Position numbers and translations under genes: made by a program
Shown: positions 17,032 to 25,066 of the stretch, piece after piece
Numbering within the stretch: the first letter of the stretch is position 1
Layout: each line of letters opens with the position of its first letter
Notes under the pieces: model-generated
Told to the model about the DNA's origin: nothing
The model's input: the letters and a program-made list of their open reading frames with translations, nothing else
Databases searched by the model: none
Assembly (NCBI GenBank): GCA_017415995.1
Contig: JAFQDN010000032.1
Coordinates: 43,546 to 107,545 of the forward strand
DNA: 64,000 nucleotides
Source: Akkermansia sp.
GTDB lineage: Bacteria > Verrucomicrobiota > Verrucomicrobiia > Verrucomicrobiales > Akkermansiaceae
Direction: 5' to 3'

Positions 17032-17063
17032 GCAACCGCTCTTTCTTCGGAGAGAGCGGTTGC
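17032..17063 (+). terminator. Strong stem-loop after the coiled-coil pair
   Basis: GCAACCGCTCTTTC and GAGAGAGCGGTTGC form a 14-bp stem (one T-G pair) with a TTCG tetraloop. No T-tract follows, so it may stabilise the mRNA 3' end or act as a weak terminator. Confidence 0.6.
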
Positions 17064-17091
17064 TGCATTGTGTCATACTGTGTTGTTTGAG

Positions 17092-17120
17092 TTGGTAAAA
17101 TATGTGGCTTGTGCTAAAGT
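17092..17120 (+). promoter_or_regulatory. Promoter of the small lipoprotein - nth unit
   Basis: TTGGTA (17092-17097), 17-bp spacer, TAAAGT (17115-17120). Confidence 0.45.
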
Positions 17121-17177
17121 ATCAGAGTAGTGAGCTTTTCTGTGAACTCACCTTAATCACATCAGAACGTTCATGCC

Positions 17178-17378
17178 ATGAAAAACATCCTTATCATCGG
17201 TAACTTACTTGCATTTGCTGTGCTTTCTGCATGCCAGACCTCGCTTCCTCCCGTGCCTGACAGTGGCCGCAAGGTGGTGGGCCCGCAAGGTAGCTCAAGT
17301 GTGGAGAAAACTTGGAGCCGCCCGACGCAGGCTGAGGGCGATGCCGCACTGGGGCCGTTGAGCAATACTCGTCGCTGA
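17178..17378 (+). CDS. Small lipoprotein
   Basis: 66 residues. Signal peptide with lipobox LSAC (cysteine at residue 19), then a short proline-, glycine- and serine-rich mature part with no domain. It should be an outer- or inner-membrane lipoprotein of about 48 mature residues. Its stop shares the A of the next ATG (TGATG at 17376-17380), so nth is translationally coupled to it. Function unknown. Confidence 0.75.
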   Translation: MKNILIIGNLLAFAVLSACQTSLPPVPDSGRKVVGPQGSSSVEKTWSRPTQAEGDAALGPLSNTRR

Positions 17379-18007
17379 TGCCGGTTATGAAACCGGCTGA
17401 GAAAGCCGCCATTGTTATGGAAGAGCTGGAGCGGGCGTACCCCGCTCCGGGCTGTCCGTTGGCGCATACGGATTCGTTCACGCTGTTGGTGGCCGTTATG
17501 CTGTCTGCCCAGTGTACGGATGCCCGTGTCAATAAAGTGACCCCGGCTTTGTTTGCCGCCGCGCCCACGCCACAGGCAATGGCCGCCATGACGTGGGAGG
17601 AGGTCCGCACCTACATTGCAACATGCGGTCTCACCCAAACAAAAGCTAAACGCTTGGTTGCCACTGCCCGCTTGTTGGTGGAACGCCACGGCGGGCAGGT
17701 TCCTGCATCTTTCGAGGAGTTGGAAGCCTTGCCCGGTGTAGGGCATAAAACTGCCTCCGTGGTGATGTCTCAGGCTTTCGGTATGCCGGCTTTCCCGGTG
17801 GATACTCACATCTTCCGCTTGGCTCGCCGATGGGGGCTCAGCCGTGGCAAGACGGTGGAAAAGGTGGAGGCTGATCTCAAAAAACTTTTCCCGGAGTCCC
17901 TTTGGAACAAGCTGCATGTACAGTTTGTTTTGTGGGGAAGAGAGCATTGTCCTGCTCGTGGTTGCCGCCCTACATGCCCCATTTGTTCCCGTATCGGTGT
18001 GGCATAA
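17378..18007 (+). CDS. nth: Endonuclease III
   Basis: DNA glycosylase/AP lyase that removes oxidised pyrimidines. 209 residues, normal for Nth. The helix-hairpin-helix is LPGVGHKTA at 118-126 with catalytic K124; the catalytic aspartate is D142 in VDTHIFRLARRWG. A C-terminal CPARGCRPTCPIC supplies four cysteines of the [4Fe-4S] cluster. LSAQCTD at 42-48 is the usual N-terminal signature. The start overlaps the lipoprotein stop; another in-frame ATG is three codons downstream. Confidence 0.97.
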   Translation: MPVMKPAEKAAIVMEELERAYPAPGCPLAHTDSFTLLVAVMLSAQCTDARVNKVTPALFAAAPTPQAMAAMTWEEVRTYIATCGLTQTKAKRLVATARLLVERHGGQVPASFEELEALPGVGHKTASVVMSQAFGMPAFPVDTHIFRLARRWGLSRGKTVEKVEADLKKLFPESLWNKLHVQFVLWGREHCPARGCRPTCPICSRIGVA

Positions 18008-18030
18008 CGGCATTTTTTACATGTTTTGGA

Positions 18031-18059
18031 TTGACATTTGCGCGGAAAAGTAGTTTCAT
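18031..18059 (+). promoter_or_regulatory. Promoter of panD
   Basis: TTGACA (18031-18036), 17-bp spacer, TTTCAT (18054-18059). Leader about 16 nt with no clear Shine-Dalgarno. Confidence 0.6.
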
Positions 18060-18081
18060 ATCCGCCCGAAAGTAATACGTT

Positions 18082-18420
18082 ATGCTTGTCTCTCAGCTTA
18101 AATCCAAGATACACCGAGCCATGGTAACCCGTGGGGATGTGGAGTATGAAGGTAGCATAGAGATACCGCAAGACCTTGTTGAGGCCGCCGGTATCTGGCC
18201 CGGTGAAAAGGTGCTTGTTGCCTCCATTACTTCCGGCAACCGTTTTGAAACGTATGTCCTTGTCGGTCCTCCCCAAACAGGACAAATTATCATTAATGGA
18301 GGAGCTGCTCACCTGATTAAAGCCGGTGAGCGTGTCGTCATTATGAGCTTTGCGATGGATGATAAACCTATTACCCCACGACGCATTGTTTGCAATGAAC
18401 TTAACGAAATTATAGCATAA
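18082..18420 (+). CDS. panD: Aspartate 1-decarboxylase (pyruvoyl proenzyme)
   Basis: Makes beta-alanine for pantothenate. 112 residues, slightly short of the common ~125. The self-cleavage site Gly24-Ser25 is intact in YEGSI, and K9, H11, R54 and Y58 (RFETYV) occupy the positions used for substrate binding and proton transfer. INGGAAHLIKAGE matches the NGAAARL region. Single gene between nth and secG. Confidence 0.97.
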   Translation: MLVSQLKSKIHRAMVTRGDVEYEGSIEIPQDLVEAAGIWPGEKVLVASITSGNRFETYVLVGPPQTGQIIINGGAAHLIKAGERVVIMSFAMDDKPITPRRIVCNELNEIIA

Positions 18421-18423
18421 GTC

Positions 18424-18452
18424 TTTACAACCCACATTTTATTTGATACAAT
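18424..18452 (+). promoter_or_regulatory. Promoter of secG
   Basis: TTTACA (18424-18429), 17-bp spacer, TACAAT (18447-18452). Only 7 nt separate the -10 from the ATG at 18460, so the mRNA should be leaderless. Confidence 0.7.
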
Positions 18453-18459
18453 CCACGCC

Positions 18460-19206
18460 ATGCTTTTAGTCACTTTCAAATACATTGTTTTCGCTCTGCT
18501 CATGATTGTGTGCGCCCTGCTTCTGTTGCTTGTGCTCATGCAACGTCCTAAGCAGGAGGGCCTCGGTGCTGCTTTCGGTGCCCAGATGACTGACCAGGCT
18601 TTCGGTGCTCGCACTACCGATGTGCTCAAGAAAGGTACGATTTTCTTCGGTTCTCTGTTCATGATTCTTTGCTTTATTCTCAGTGTTCTGATGCTTAATG
18701 AGTTTAATGCTAAGAAGAAATCCACCATTACTCCTGCTACTACGCCCGCTGCTCCGGTAGCTCCGGTTGTTCCGGCTACAACTACCGAGGCGCCTGCCGT
18801 GGCACCCGCCCCTGAGCAGCCCGCCGGTGAGTCTACCACGGCTCCCGCTCCCGAGCAGCCCGCCGGTGAGTCTACCACAGCTCCCGCTCCTGAGCAGCCT
18901 GCCGGTGAGTCTACCACAGCTCCCGCTCCCGAGCAGCCCGCCGGTGAGTCTACCACAGCTCCCGCTCCTGAGCAGCCTGCCGGTGAGTCTACCACAGCTC
19001 CCGCTCCCGAGCCTGCTGCTGAGGCTCCCTCTGTAGAGGATGCTCAACAGGCAGCAGCTGCTGCCCAAGCTGAGGCTGAAGCCGCTGCTAAGGCTGCTGC
19101 TGAGGCTCAAGCAAAGGCCGAGGCCGAGGCTGCAGCAGCCGTGGAGACCCAGACTCAGGCTGAGGCCGAGGCTGACCAAGCCGTAGAGGCTGCCGCTCAG
19201 CAGTAA
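18460..19206 (+). CDS. secG: Preprotein translocase subunit SecG with long repetitive C-terminal tail
   Basis: SecG assists SecYE. The first ~90 residues match the family: helix 1 (residues 7-27), MQRPKQEGLGAAFG with the conserved glycine-rich loop, then helix 2 (about 65-83). Family members usually end near 75-120 residues; this one has 248. The extra part holds a Pro/Ala/Thr linker, five copies of a 13-residue repeat (115-179), and an Ala/Glu/Lys-rich segment (about 186-248) likely to be helical. The tail location follows from the two-helix topology. Its job is unknown. Confidence 0.88.
   Translation: MLLVTFKYIVFALLMIVCALLLLLVLMQRPKQEGLGAAFGAQMTDQAFGARTTDVLKKGTIFFGSLFMILCFILSVLMLNEFNAKKKSTITPATTPAAPVAPVVPATTTEAPAVAPAPEQPAGESTTAPAPEQPAGESTTAPAPEQPAGESTTAPAPEQPAGESTTAPAPEQPAGESTTAPAPEPAAEAPSVEDAQQAAAAAQAEAEAAAKAAAEAQAKAEAEAAAAVETQTQAEAEADQAVEAAAQQ
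18802..18996 (+). repeat. 39-bp in-frame tandem repeat, five copies, in secG
   Basis: Each unit encodes APAPEQPAGESTT. Units 2 and 4 share one set of synonymous codons (CCC at the variable prolines) and units 3 and 5 another (CCT), so the last four units look like a duplicated 78-bp dimer. Copy number is likely to vary between strains (inference). Confidence 0.93.
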
Positions 19207-19235
19207 TCTCCCGGTTATATTACATTTTGATGCAG

Positions 19236-19269
19236 AAAGCCCCGCAGTGTTCAGGCTGCGGGGCTTTTT
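19236..19269 (+). terminator. Intrinsic terminator of secG
   Basis: AAAGCCCCGCAG pairs with CTGCGGGGCTTTTT around an 8-nt loop. It lies between convergent genes and may serve both strands. Confidence 0.92.
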
Positions 19270-19295
19270 ATGAGCTTTCTGCAAGTGCTTTACTG

Positions 19296-20876
19296 TTATT
19301 CGCCGGTTTTGACAGTCAGCACTGCTACCGCCCAGCGCATGTTATCAGCGTTTACAAGCTCGTTGCAAAAGTCTATGGCCTTTGCTTCCACCTCCCCCGG
19401 CCTGCGGAGGCAATCGGTGTCGCGGAGGCATTCGAGCCATATTTTTTCAAACCTGCAGGATTGTGTGCAGGCAACTGCCAGAATGGTATCTTCCCCGTAG
19501 GGTTCTTCTACATAGAGCTCGTAATCACATTGTTGCGAGGGTGGCGGGAATTGTTGGCGCACGCCCGCTTGTAGTTTGTTGGTAGCACCACCCACGCCGG
19601 GTACCAGCATGGTGGCCTCGTGGTTCTTGTCGTATTGAATCAGGAACACTCGGCAATCTTCTTCTGCCGTGAGGCTGAACCGTAACAAGTCTCCCTCCAG
19701 CAGGGTTTGTGCCGTGTTGAGTAATTGCAGCTCCAGCCTGAAATCATAGGGCAGCCCTAATTCCGTAGCCGGTGCGGAAGGTGGGCGCTTTACCTTTTCT
19801 GCTTGCTCATTATACTTGTGCCTGAGTTTTTTGCGTGGTTGTACGGGTGTTTCCGTGTTGAGGACTCCGGCAGCAGTGTAGAAGCTGCGTGAGGGTGGTC
19901 TTTTGACTATTGCCTTGCGCGGTGGCGGGGGCACGAATTTGCGGTGCTGTTTCGTCGGTGTCCGGCAAATGCCGGCCTGTGACGGCTCTTGTGGTGCCTC
20001 TTGAGCCTCGTGCTCCTCCGGCTCCGGTGCAGGGGGGCAGGGGAGGGGGAGCAAGGCTTCTGCTTGTTCCGTAATGCAAACAGGACTGGCCCCGATGCGG
20101 TATACCTTGCCGGGAATCATCCGTATCTCAGCCGTGCGCTCTTCATCCTCATAAACTCCGTTGCTGGAGTTGTTGTCTACCAAGCTTATGCCGTTTTCCG
20201 TTATGCTCAGGAAACAGTGCACTCGGGAGAGATGCATTTCTTCCGTAAGGGCAATATCGCACTCATCGGAGCGTCCTATACTGTATTGAGTGCCTATTAG
20301 TCCGCTAATGGGAAAAACGGCTTCTTCTCCGTTGCTCTTGGTGATGGTGAGCCGGAAAGTGCGGGGCTCCGGCGCGGGCTCCTCTGACACGGGATCCACG
20401 GGTGCGGGTTCCTCCGGCTCAGCAGCGGTAGGCAGCGATTCCTCCGAGGGGGCTTCTGTCTTATCTTCCGGTGTATCCCATCCGTCGTCTTCCGGTGTAT
20501 CCCATCCGTCATCCCACCCGTCATCTTCTTCCGTTTGCTCCGGAGGCGGAGGTGGTGGGGGGGCGTCTGAGTGTGTGGCATGCCCGGAGATGCTGATGGG
20601 ACTCCCGCCTATGCGGTACATCTTACCGGGTATCATGAAGATTTCCGCCGTGCGTTGCTCATCCTCATAAATGCCGTTGTTGGAGTTGTTGTCCGTCAGG
20701 GTAATACCATATTTCGTGACACTCAGGAAACAGTGCACACGTGAGAGGTGCATTTCCTCCGGCATGGAAACATCACACTCTTCTGAGCGGCCGATGCTGT
20801 ATTGAGCCCCGACCTGAGCCTCCAGCGGAAAACGGATGCTTTCCCCCTTAGTATTGATAATGGTGAGTGTAAGCAT
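19296..20876 (-). CDS. Double FHA-domain protein with C-terminal DUF4384-like domain
   Basis: 526 residues. Two FHA domains lie at about 20-105 and 190-275; each keeps the phosphothreonine-binding marks GRS.ECD, LSRVHCF and NNSxNG, and the two are near copies. An acidic Pro/Glu linker separates them (about 112-170), a proline/basic linker follows (about 290-390), and the C-terminal ~140 residues (LLEGDLLRFSLTAEEDCRVFLIQYD...) look like DUF4384, a beta domain found with signalling or protease modules. No signal peptide, so probably cytoplasmic. Last gene of ankyrin - VWA - FHA, 5 nt after the VWA gene. FHA domains imply a Ser/Thr kinase, which is not in this window. Confidence 0.85.
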   Translation of the reverse strand: MLTLTIINTKGESIRFPLEAQVGAQYSIGRSEECDVSMPEEMHLSRVHCFLSVTKYGITLTDNNSNNGIYEDEQRTAEIFMIPGKMYRIGGSPISISGHATHSDAPPPPPPPEQTEEDDGWDDGWDTPEDDGWDTPEDKTEAPSEESLPTAAEPEEPAPVDPVSEEPAPEPRTFRLTITKSNGEEAVFPISGLIGTQYSIGRSDECDIALTEEMHLSRVHCFLSITENGISLVDNNSSNGVYEDEERTAEIRMIPGKVYRIGASPVCITEQAEALLPLPCPPAPEPEEHEAQEAPQEPSQAGICRTPTKQHRKFVPPPPRKAIVKRPPSRSFYTAAGVLNTETPVQPRKKLRHKYNEQAEKVKRPPSAPATELGLPYDFRLELQLLNTAQTLLEGDLLRFSLTAEEDCRVFLIQYDKNHEATMLVPGVGGATNKLQAGVRQQFPPPSQQCDYELYVEEPYGEDTILAVACTQSCRFEKIWLECLRDTDCLRRPGEVEAKAIDFCNELVNADNMRWAVAVLTVKTGE

Positions 20877-20881
20877 GGTAT

Positions 20882-22348
20882 TCAGAATTCGATGGTTATA
20901 CCCTTTTCCTGAGCCTGCTCGCGCAATATGCTCAGTAACTTAGTTCCTAAGTCTCCGGCGTTTCTCAGGCTATTGTATTTATCTAACAGTTGGTTTCTGC
21001 GCGCAGCAGCTGCGCTGAGAATCCCCACTATTTCTTCCTCTGATTTACCGCGCAGCTCTACGGGTAAGTTGCCCTCGCCCCCCAGCATGTCTATGCTGAA
21101 CTTGCCCTCCGGGCAACGGCGGTACACCTCAATGGCGTCCCACTCGTAGCCGGTAATGATGCGTTGCCTATTTTCCAGCGCCCATTTGAGGAGTTTATCC
21201 AACTTGCCATGGGGCGGGGCAGATGCTTTATTGAGCATTTGAATGTGTTTTTTCTGCACTGCCGGTGAGCCGATGGGTTTGGGGGCGCAGTTGTGGAGTG
21301 CCATGAGCACTTTATAGAGTTCTTCCGGGTCCGCTTCTTGTGTGGCTGTGTTGCGAATGTCCATCGTCGTTGCAACACCGTTGCCGATTTCTGCCGCCTC
21401 CTCCCAATTCTCATCCGGATAGCTGTTGCAATGGATGGTGTTGACGATGATGTTTTGCTCCGTTGCTTCCGCAATGGCTGTGTGGTAGTCTACGCTGCCT
21501 TGGTTAAGGTCTTCATCTCCTGCCAAGAAGATAACCTTGAGCATGTCATCTCGTTCGCGACGGTTCCAACGGTAATTGTGCACGGCAAAAGAGATTGCTT
21601 CCCCGTAGGGCTCCAATGCACCGGTGCATTGTACCTCCTCCAGCTTACTCTTCATCTGTTTGGTGCGTGTGGTAAACGGCGTGAGTTTGTACGGGGAACC
21701 ATTGCGTTCGTTTTGTCCCAATACCACAATTCCTACATTTACTTTGGTCTTTTTCCCGTTAAGTTTAGCATTGCTGAGGGTGGTAACAACCTGTTCCAGA
21801 GAGCTCGCAACTGCCTTGAACAGTGCGTCCATACTCCCGGAGGCATCCAGAATGAGCACAACTTGTATGTCATCATTGTAGCCGGCTCGCCTGCCACTGC
21901 CACTGTCATCTCCGTTACTATCTGCTATACCGCCGCCTCCTCCGTCACCAATCCCGTCACCGAACCCGACCAGCCCGAACCCATCACCGAATGAAGCTTC
22001 GCCGGTCAAACCTTCACCAATGTCGCCGGTGCCGGCCGGAATATCCATGACGTAAGGTGAAACGGGGGAGGTAATCATCGGCATGGGGGGGGAGGCTGCC
22101 GAGCTCTCCACCGCAGCGACTTCCTCGCGCTGTTGGCGCTGTACAGGCCGTTTTTTCGGTGCAGGTGGGGTGTAGGTTGTAAATGAGCTTTGCGGTGCCT
22201 TTAATTGGTATATTTTGACGATGTACATGTACAATGTCGGTATCGACATGACCAAAAAGGCAAGACATAATGCAGTCAGCAGGATGCGCCGTACGATGGC
22301 GGCTATTTTTAACTTAACGGTATTGGTGGGTCGTACGTGAATAGCCAT
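20882..22348 (-). CDS. Membrane-anchored von Willebrand A domain protein
   Basis: 488 residues: a basic N-terminus, one membrane helix (about 19-42), a proline-rich then glycine-rich spacer (about 50-150), and a VWA domain (about 155-350) with the metal-ion adhesion motif DASGS followed by MDALFKAV. Later VWA marks are TGALEPYGEAISFA (threonine position) and VIFLAGDED. The C-terminal ~120 residues are helical with no known domain. The single helix places the VWA domain outside the cytoplasm. It lies 5 nt after the ankyrin gene and 5 nt before the FHA gene, so the three are one transcription unit. Confidence 0.85.
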   Translation of the reverse strand: MAIHVRPTNTVKLKIAAIVRRILLTALCLAFLVMSIPTLYMYIVKIYQLKAPQSSFTTYTPPAPKKRPVQRQQREEVAAVESSAASPPMPMITSPVSPYVMDIPAGTGDIGEGLTGEASFGDGFGLVGFGDGIGDGGGGGIADSNGDDSGSGRRAGYNDDIQVVLILDASGSMDALFKAVASSLEQVVTTLSNAKLNGKKTKVNVGIVVLGQNERNGSPYKLTPFTTRTKQMKSKLEEVQCTGALEPYGEAISFAVHNYRWNRRERDDMLKVIFLAGDEDLNQGSVDYHTAIAEATEQNIIVNTIHCNSYPDENWEEAAEIGNGVATTMDIRNTATQEADPEELYKVLMALHNCAPKPIGSPAVQKKHIQMLNKASAPPHGKLDKLLKWALENRQRIITGYEWDAIEVYRRCPEGKFSIDMLGGEGNLPVELRGKSEEEIVGILSAAAARRNQLLDKYNSLRNAGDLGTKLLSILREQAQEKGITIEF

Positions 22349-22353
22349 ACGCG

Positions 22354-23625
22354 TCAGTCCTTTCTGTTAGGGTTAAGGCCTGCTGCTTGTAAGGCCTGCG
22401 TTGCAGCTGTGTTTTTGGCTAATTTAGCGTAGTAATGCGCGGTGTGTCCATCCTTGTCCGTAGCGTTCAGTTGTTCCGGGGTAATGTTGCTGAGTACCTC
22501 TGTAAGCATTTCCGGGTTTCCGCTTAAGCATGCATGCATCAGTACGGTTTCGTGCCGGTGGTTGGTGGCTGTGGGGAGTGCACCCAGTTCTATCAGCGTG
22601 CGGTAAATGGTGGTATCCCCGCGCCGCGCCGCTTCATGCAGCGGCATGTTACCCTCGCGGTCGGCTTCGTTTAAGCGGTCTGCGTGGCTTTTCAGGGCTG
22701 CTTTGACGCCGGCGGGGTGTGCCAAGCGTACCACTAGGCACAGGTAGGAGGTGCCGTCTTCCGTTTCTTCCTGTTTTAGTTCCACTGCTTTGTTTAACCA
22801 AGTGCTCAGGCATTCTGCTTGTTCTTCGCTGAGCAGATGCCGGAAAATGCTGCGCCCATCACTGAAAACGATGTCTGTTTTGTTCAGTGCATTGAGTATG
22901 CCGAACACGGCGTTGGCATCGTGACGCTGTACGGCCATTTCTATGAGTGAAAGTCCGTTTTGCATGCGGTTGTTGGCATGGGCTCCTGCAAATAACAGCA
23001 TATCAAATAATTCGGAATCCCCCAACTCCATGGCTACACCTAAAGGCGGATTCCCTTCAATGCTCCAGTCCGGGTTGGCTCCGCGGTTAATCAATTCTTG
23101 CAGGGCATCTCGGTTATGTCCGTGCCGGAAGGCTTCTTCCCATTGTTTTTTGAGGAGGTTGCCTATAGCGTTTCCTCCCCCTGTCTGTTCGTAGTCGTAC
23201 GCTATTTTTTCATCGTTGTCAAACAGACTCAAATCCGGATTCTCCCGTAATACAAGTTCTGTTGCCTCATCATTTCCTAAGGATGCCACCAACATTAACA
23301 GCGTACGCCCTTGCGCATCTCGCATGTCAATTTTTTTGCTTTTCATTACCTTAGGCAGCAAATCGAGAATAGCGCGCTTTACCTCTTTACAGCGCCGTTG
23401 CTCCTGGTTAATCCTGTCTTTGATTTCTTTGGCTATGTCCCTGTGGTCCGCGTCCTGCGGTATGCCTTGTTGTTCCTGTTGCATGGCAATCAAGGAACTG
23501 CTCCCTTTGTCCATCAACGCTTTCAAGTGCTTTTCATCAAGCCCCTCCGCCACTCCGTGCAGCGCAGACAGTAACACTGCCGCGTACAGTAGTGTTGTGC
23601 GTAGATTGTTAAGCTGACATCTCAT
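22354..23625 (-). CDS. Secreted ankyrin-repeat protein, first gene of the ankyrin-VWA-FHA operon
   Basis: 423 residues with a signal peptide (cleavage near residue 27), a charged helical segment (about 30-95) and then about eight ankyrin repeats, some degenerate. Clear ones are GRTLLMLVASLGNDEATELVL, GNMPLHEAARRGDTTIYRTLI and ETVLMHACLSGNPEM. Ankyrin repeats bind proteins; the partner is probably the extracytoplasmic part of the VWA protein encoded next (inference from operon position). The -10 element ends 9 nt before the ATG. Confidence 0.83.
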   Translation of the reverse strand: MRCQLNNLRTTLLYAAVLLSALHGVAEGLDEKHLKALMDKGSSSLIAMQQEQQGIPQDADHRDIAKEIKDRINQEQRRCKEVKRAILDLLPKVMKSKKIDMRDAQGRTLLMLVASLGNDEATELVLRENPDLSLFDNDEKIAYDYEQTGGGNAIGNLLKKQWEEAFRHGHNRDALQELINRGANPDWSIEGNPPLGVAMELGDSELFDMLLFAGAHANNRMQNGLSLIEMAVQRHDANAVFGILNALNKTDIVFSDGRSIFRHLLSEEQAECLSTWLNKAVELKQEETEDGTSYLCLVVRLAHPAGVKAALKSHADRLNEADREGNMPLHEAARRGDTTIYRTLIELGALPTATNHRHETVLMHACLSGNPEMLTEVLSNITPEQLNATDKDGHTAHYYAKLAKNTAATQALQAAGLNPNRKD

Positions 23626-23634
23626 CTTCTCTAT

Positions 23635-23663
23635 AGCCTACCATACACCTGCTGCTGCTGCAA
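23635..23663 (-). promoter_or_regulatory. Promoter of the ankyrin-VWA-FHA operon
   Basis: Minus strand TTGCAG (23658-23663), 17-bp spacer, TAGGCT (23635-23640). Predicted start about 3 nt before the ATG. Confidence 0.5.
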
Positions 23664-23769
23664 GCTCATAGTGCAACCCGGCTCTTTTTTTTCTTTTTTT
23701 GACGAAAAAAGTGCGCAATCCTTTGCTTATGCGGATTGCGCACCGTTTAAGTAGATTGTTTCGGAATAT

Positions 23770-24918
23770 TTATTTCAGCAGTTCGTCCACGGCGCGTTTC
23801 ATGGCCGTGAGACCTTGGGTAAGCATTTCCGGTGAGGTTGCGAAGTTAAGGCGAACGCACTGCGGATCACCGAAGTTGGCGCCGTTATCCAAGTACACCC
23901 CGGCTTTTTCGCGGAAGAATTCATGGGGGGATTCCACTCCTAGCGCGGAGCAATCCAACCATGCCAAGTAGGTGGCTTCTTGGTGGCGGGTTTTGAGCAT
24001 GGGAAGGTTTTCCGCAACATAGTCGATGACAAATTGGCGGTTTTTGCGCAGGGTGCAGAGCAGCTGCTTATGCCACTCCCATCCGTGAGTGTATGCTGCC
24101 AAGGAGGCTGCATAGGCAAACACATTGAGTGTGGGGAGGCTGTGCCCCTGTGTTTTGCAGATAGCGGCTCGCAGCTCAGCATTCGGCACGGCCATGTAGG
24201 TAAAGCAGATGCCGGCTATGTTGAATGTTTTGCTCGGTGCGCTCAGCATCACTGTGCGCTGTTGCAGACGCTCCGACAGGGTGAGTGCGCACACGTGCTT
24301 CTTGTCCTCGTCCAGTACTAAGTCACAGTGTATTTCATCGGAGCAGAGGATGAGGTCGTGGCGCTCGCAGAAATCCGCCACTTTCTCCATTTCTTCGCGG
24401 CTCCAGGCTCGGCCGAGCGGGTTGTGCGGGTTGCACAGCAAGAACAGTTTGGTGTTCGGGCTAACGGCGGCTTCCATGGCCTCCCAATCAAACTCCCAAC
24501 GTTCCCCGGTAAATTTGAACGGTACACTCTTCAGGCTGCAGCGGGCGTCTTCATGGCAGTGCAGCATCGGCGGGTACGTCGGGGAGCAGACCATGATCTC
24601 ATGCTGCGGTTGCGGGCATACCGTGCGGGCTACCAGTGTGAATGCCGGTACGCATCCCGGTAGCTCATGCAGCCATTCCGGTTGGGCATTCTCTACTCCG
24701 TGTTTTGTCTTCAGATATGCCGTGATGGCAGCGCGTAACTCGTCCGTCATGAATGCGTAACCATAGAATTTATGGTTCAGACGCGCTTGCAGGGCATCCA
24801 CCACGCAGGGTGGGCTCTCTATGTCCATATCAGCAATCCCGAATGGCAGCGGGCCCTGAAGATCCCACTTAATGTTGCCGGTCTCGCGGCGACAATCTGT
24901 TGAGGCAAATCTGATCAT
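23770..24918 (-). CDS. patB: MalY/PatB-family PLP-dependent C-S lyase or aminotransferase
   Basis: Fold type I PLP enzyme of about 382 residues. Family marks are the N-terminal KWD...PFGIADMDIESPP, CNPHNPLGRAW, the SDEIHCDLV aspartate that contacts the pyridine nitrogen, and SAPSKTFNIAG with the Schiff-base lysine. This subgroup cleaves cystathionine or cysteine S-conjugates; the exact substrate is not visible. ATG at 24918 is chosen because an in-frame start at 24942 would lie almost in the -10 box. Confidence 0.9.
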   Translation of the reverse strand: MIRFASTDCRRETGNIKWDLQGPLPFGIADMDIESPPCVVDALQARLNHKFYGYAFMTDELRAAITAYLKTKHGVENAQPEWLHELPGCVPAFTLVARTVCPQPQHEIMVCSPTYPPMLHCHEDARCSLKSVPFKFTGERWEFDWEAMEAAVSPNTKLFLLCNPHNPLGRAWSREEMEKVADFCERHDLILCSDEIHCDLVLDEDKKHVCALTLSERLQQRTVMLSAPSKTFNIAGICFTYMAVPNAELRAAICKTQGHSLPTLNVFAYAASLAAYTHGWEWHKQLLCTLRKNRQFVIDYVAENLPMLKTRHQEATYLAWLDCSALGVESPHEFFREKAGVYLDNGANFGDPQCVRLNFATSPEMLTQGLTAMKRAVDELLK

Positions 24919-24945
24919 ATATATAAAGACGTTAGATTTCACCCC

Positions 24946-24974
24946 ATTCTATCACCGCGCTGCCTTTGAGTCAA
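24946..24974 (-). promoter_or_regulatory. Promoter of the MalY/PatB gene
   Basis: Minus strand TTGACT (24969-24974), 17-bp spacer, TAGAAT (24946-24951). Leader about 20 nt; this decides the start codon. Confidence 0.75.
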
Positions 24975-25006
24975 GGCGCTTCACGGGCTTTCCTGCCTGG
25001 AAAATG

Positions 25007-25045
25007 AAAAACCGCGCCGGAGCAAGGGCTGCTCTGCGCGGTTTT
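25007..25045 (-). terminator. Terminator after gmk
   Basis: Minus strand AAAACCGCGC pairs with GCGCGGTTTTT around a loop with a smaller GAGCAGC..GCTC stem. T-runs on both strands. Confidence 0.85.
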
Positions 25046-25066
25046 GCGGTGCGTTATTCGGCTCTT

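Noticed and set aside
18802..18996. Regular 39-bp repeats as a possible CRISPR array
   Set aside because: Head-to-tail in-frame coding repeats without spacers, inside secG. The 42-bp repeats at 9770 are rejected for the same reason.
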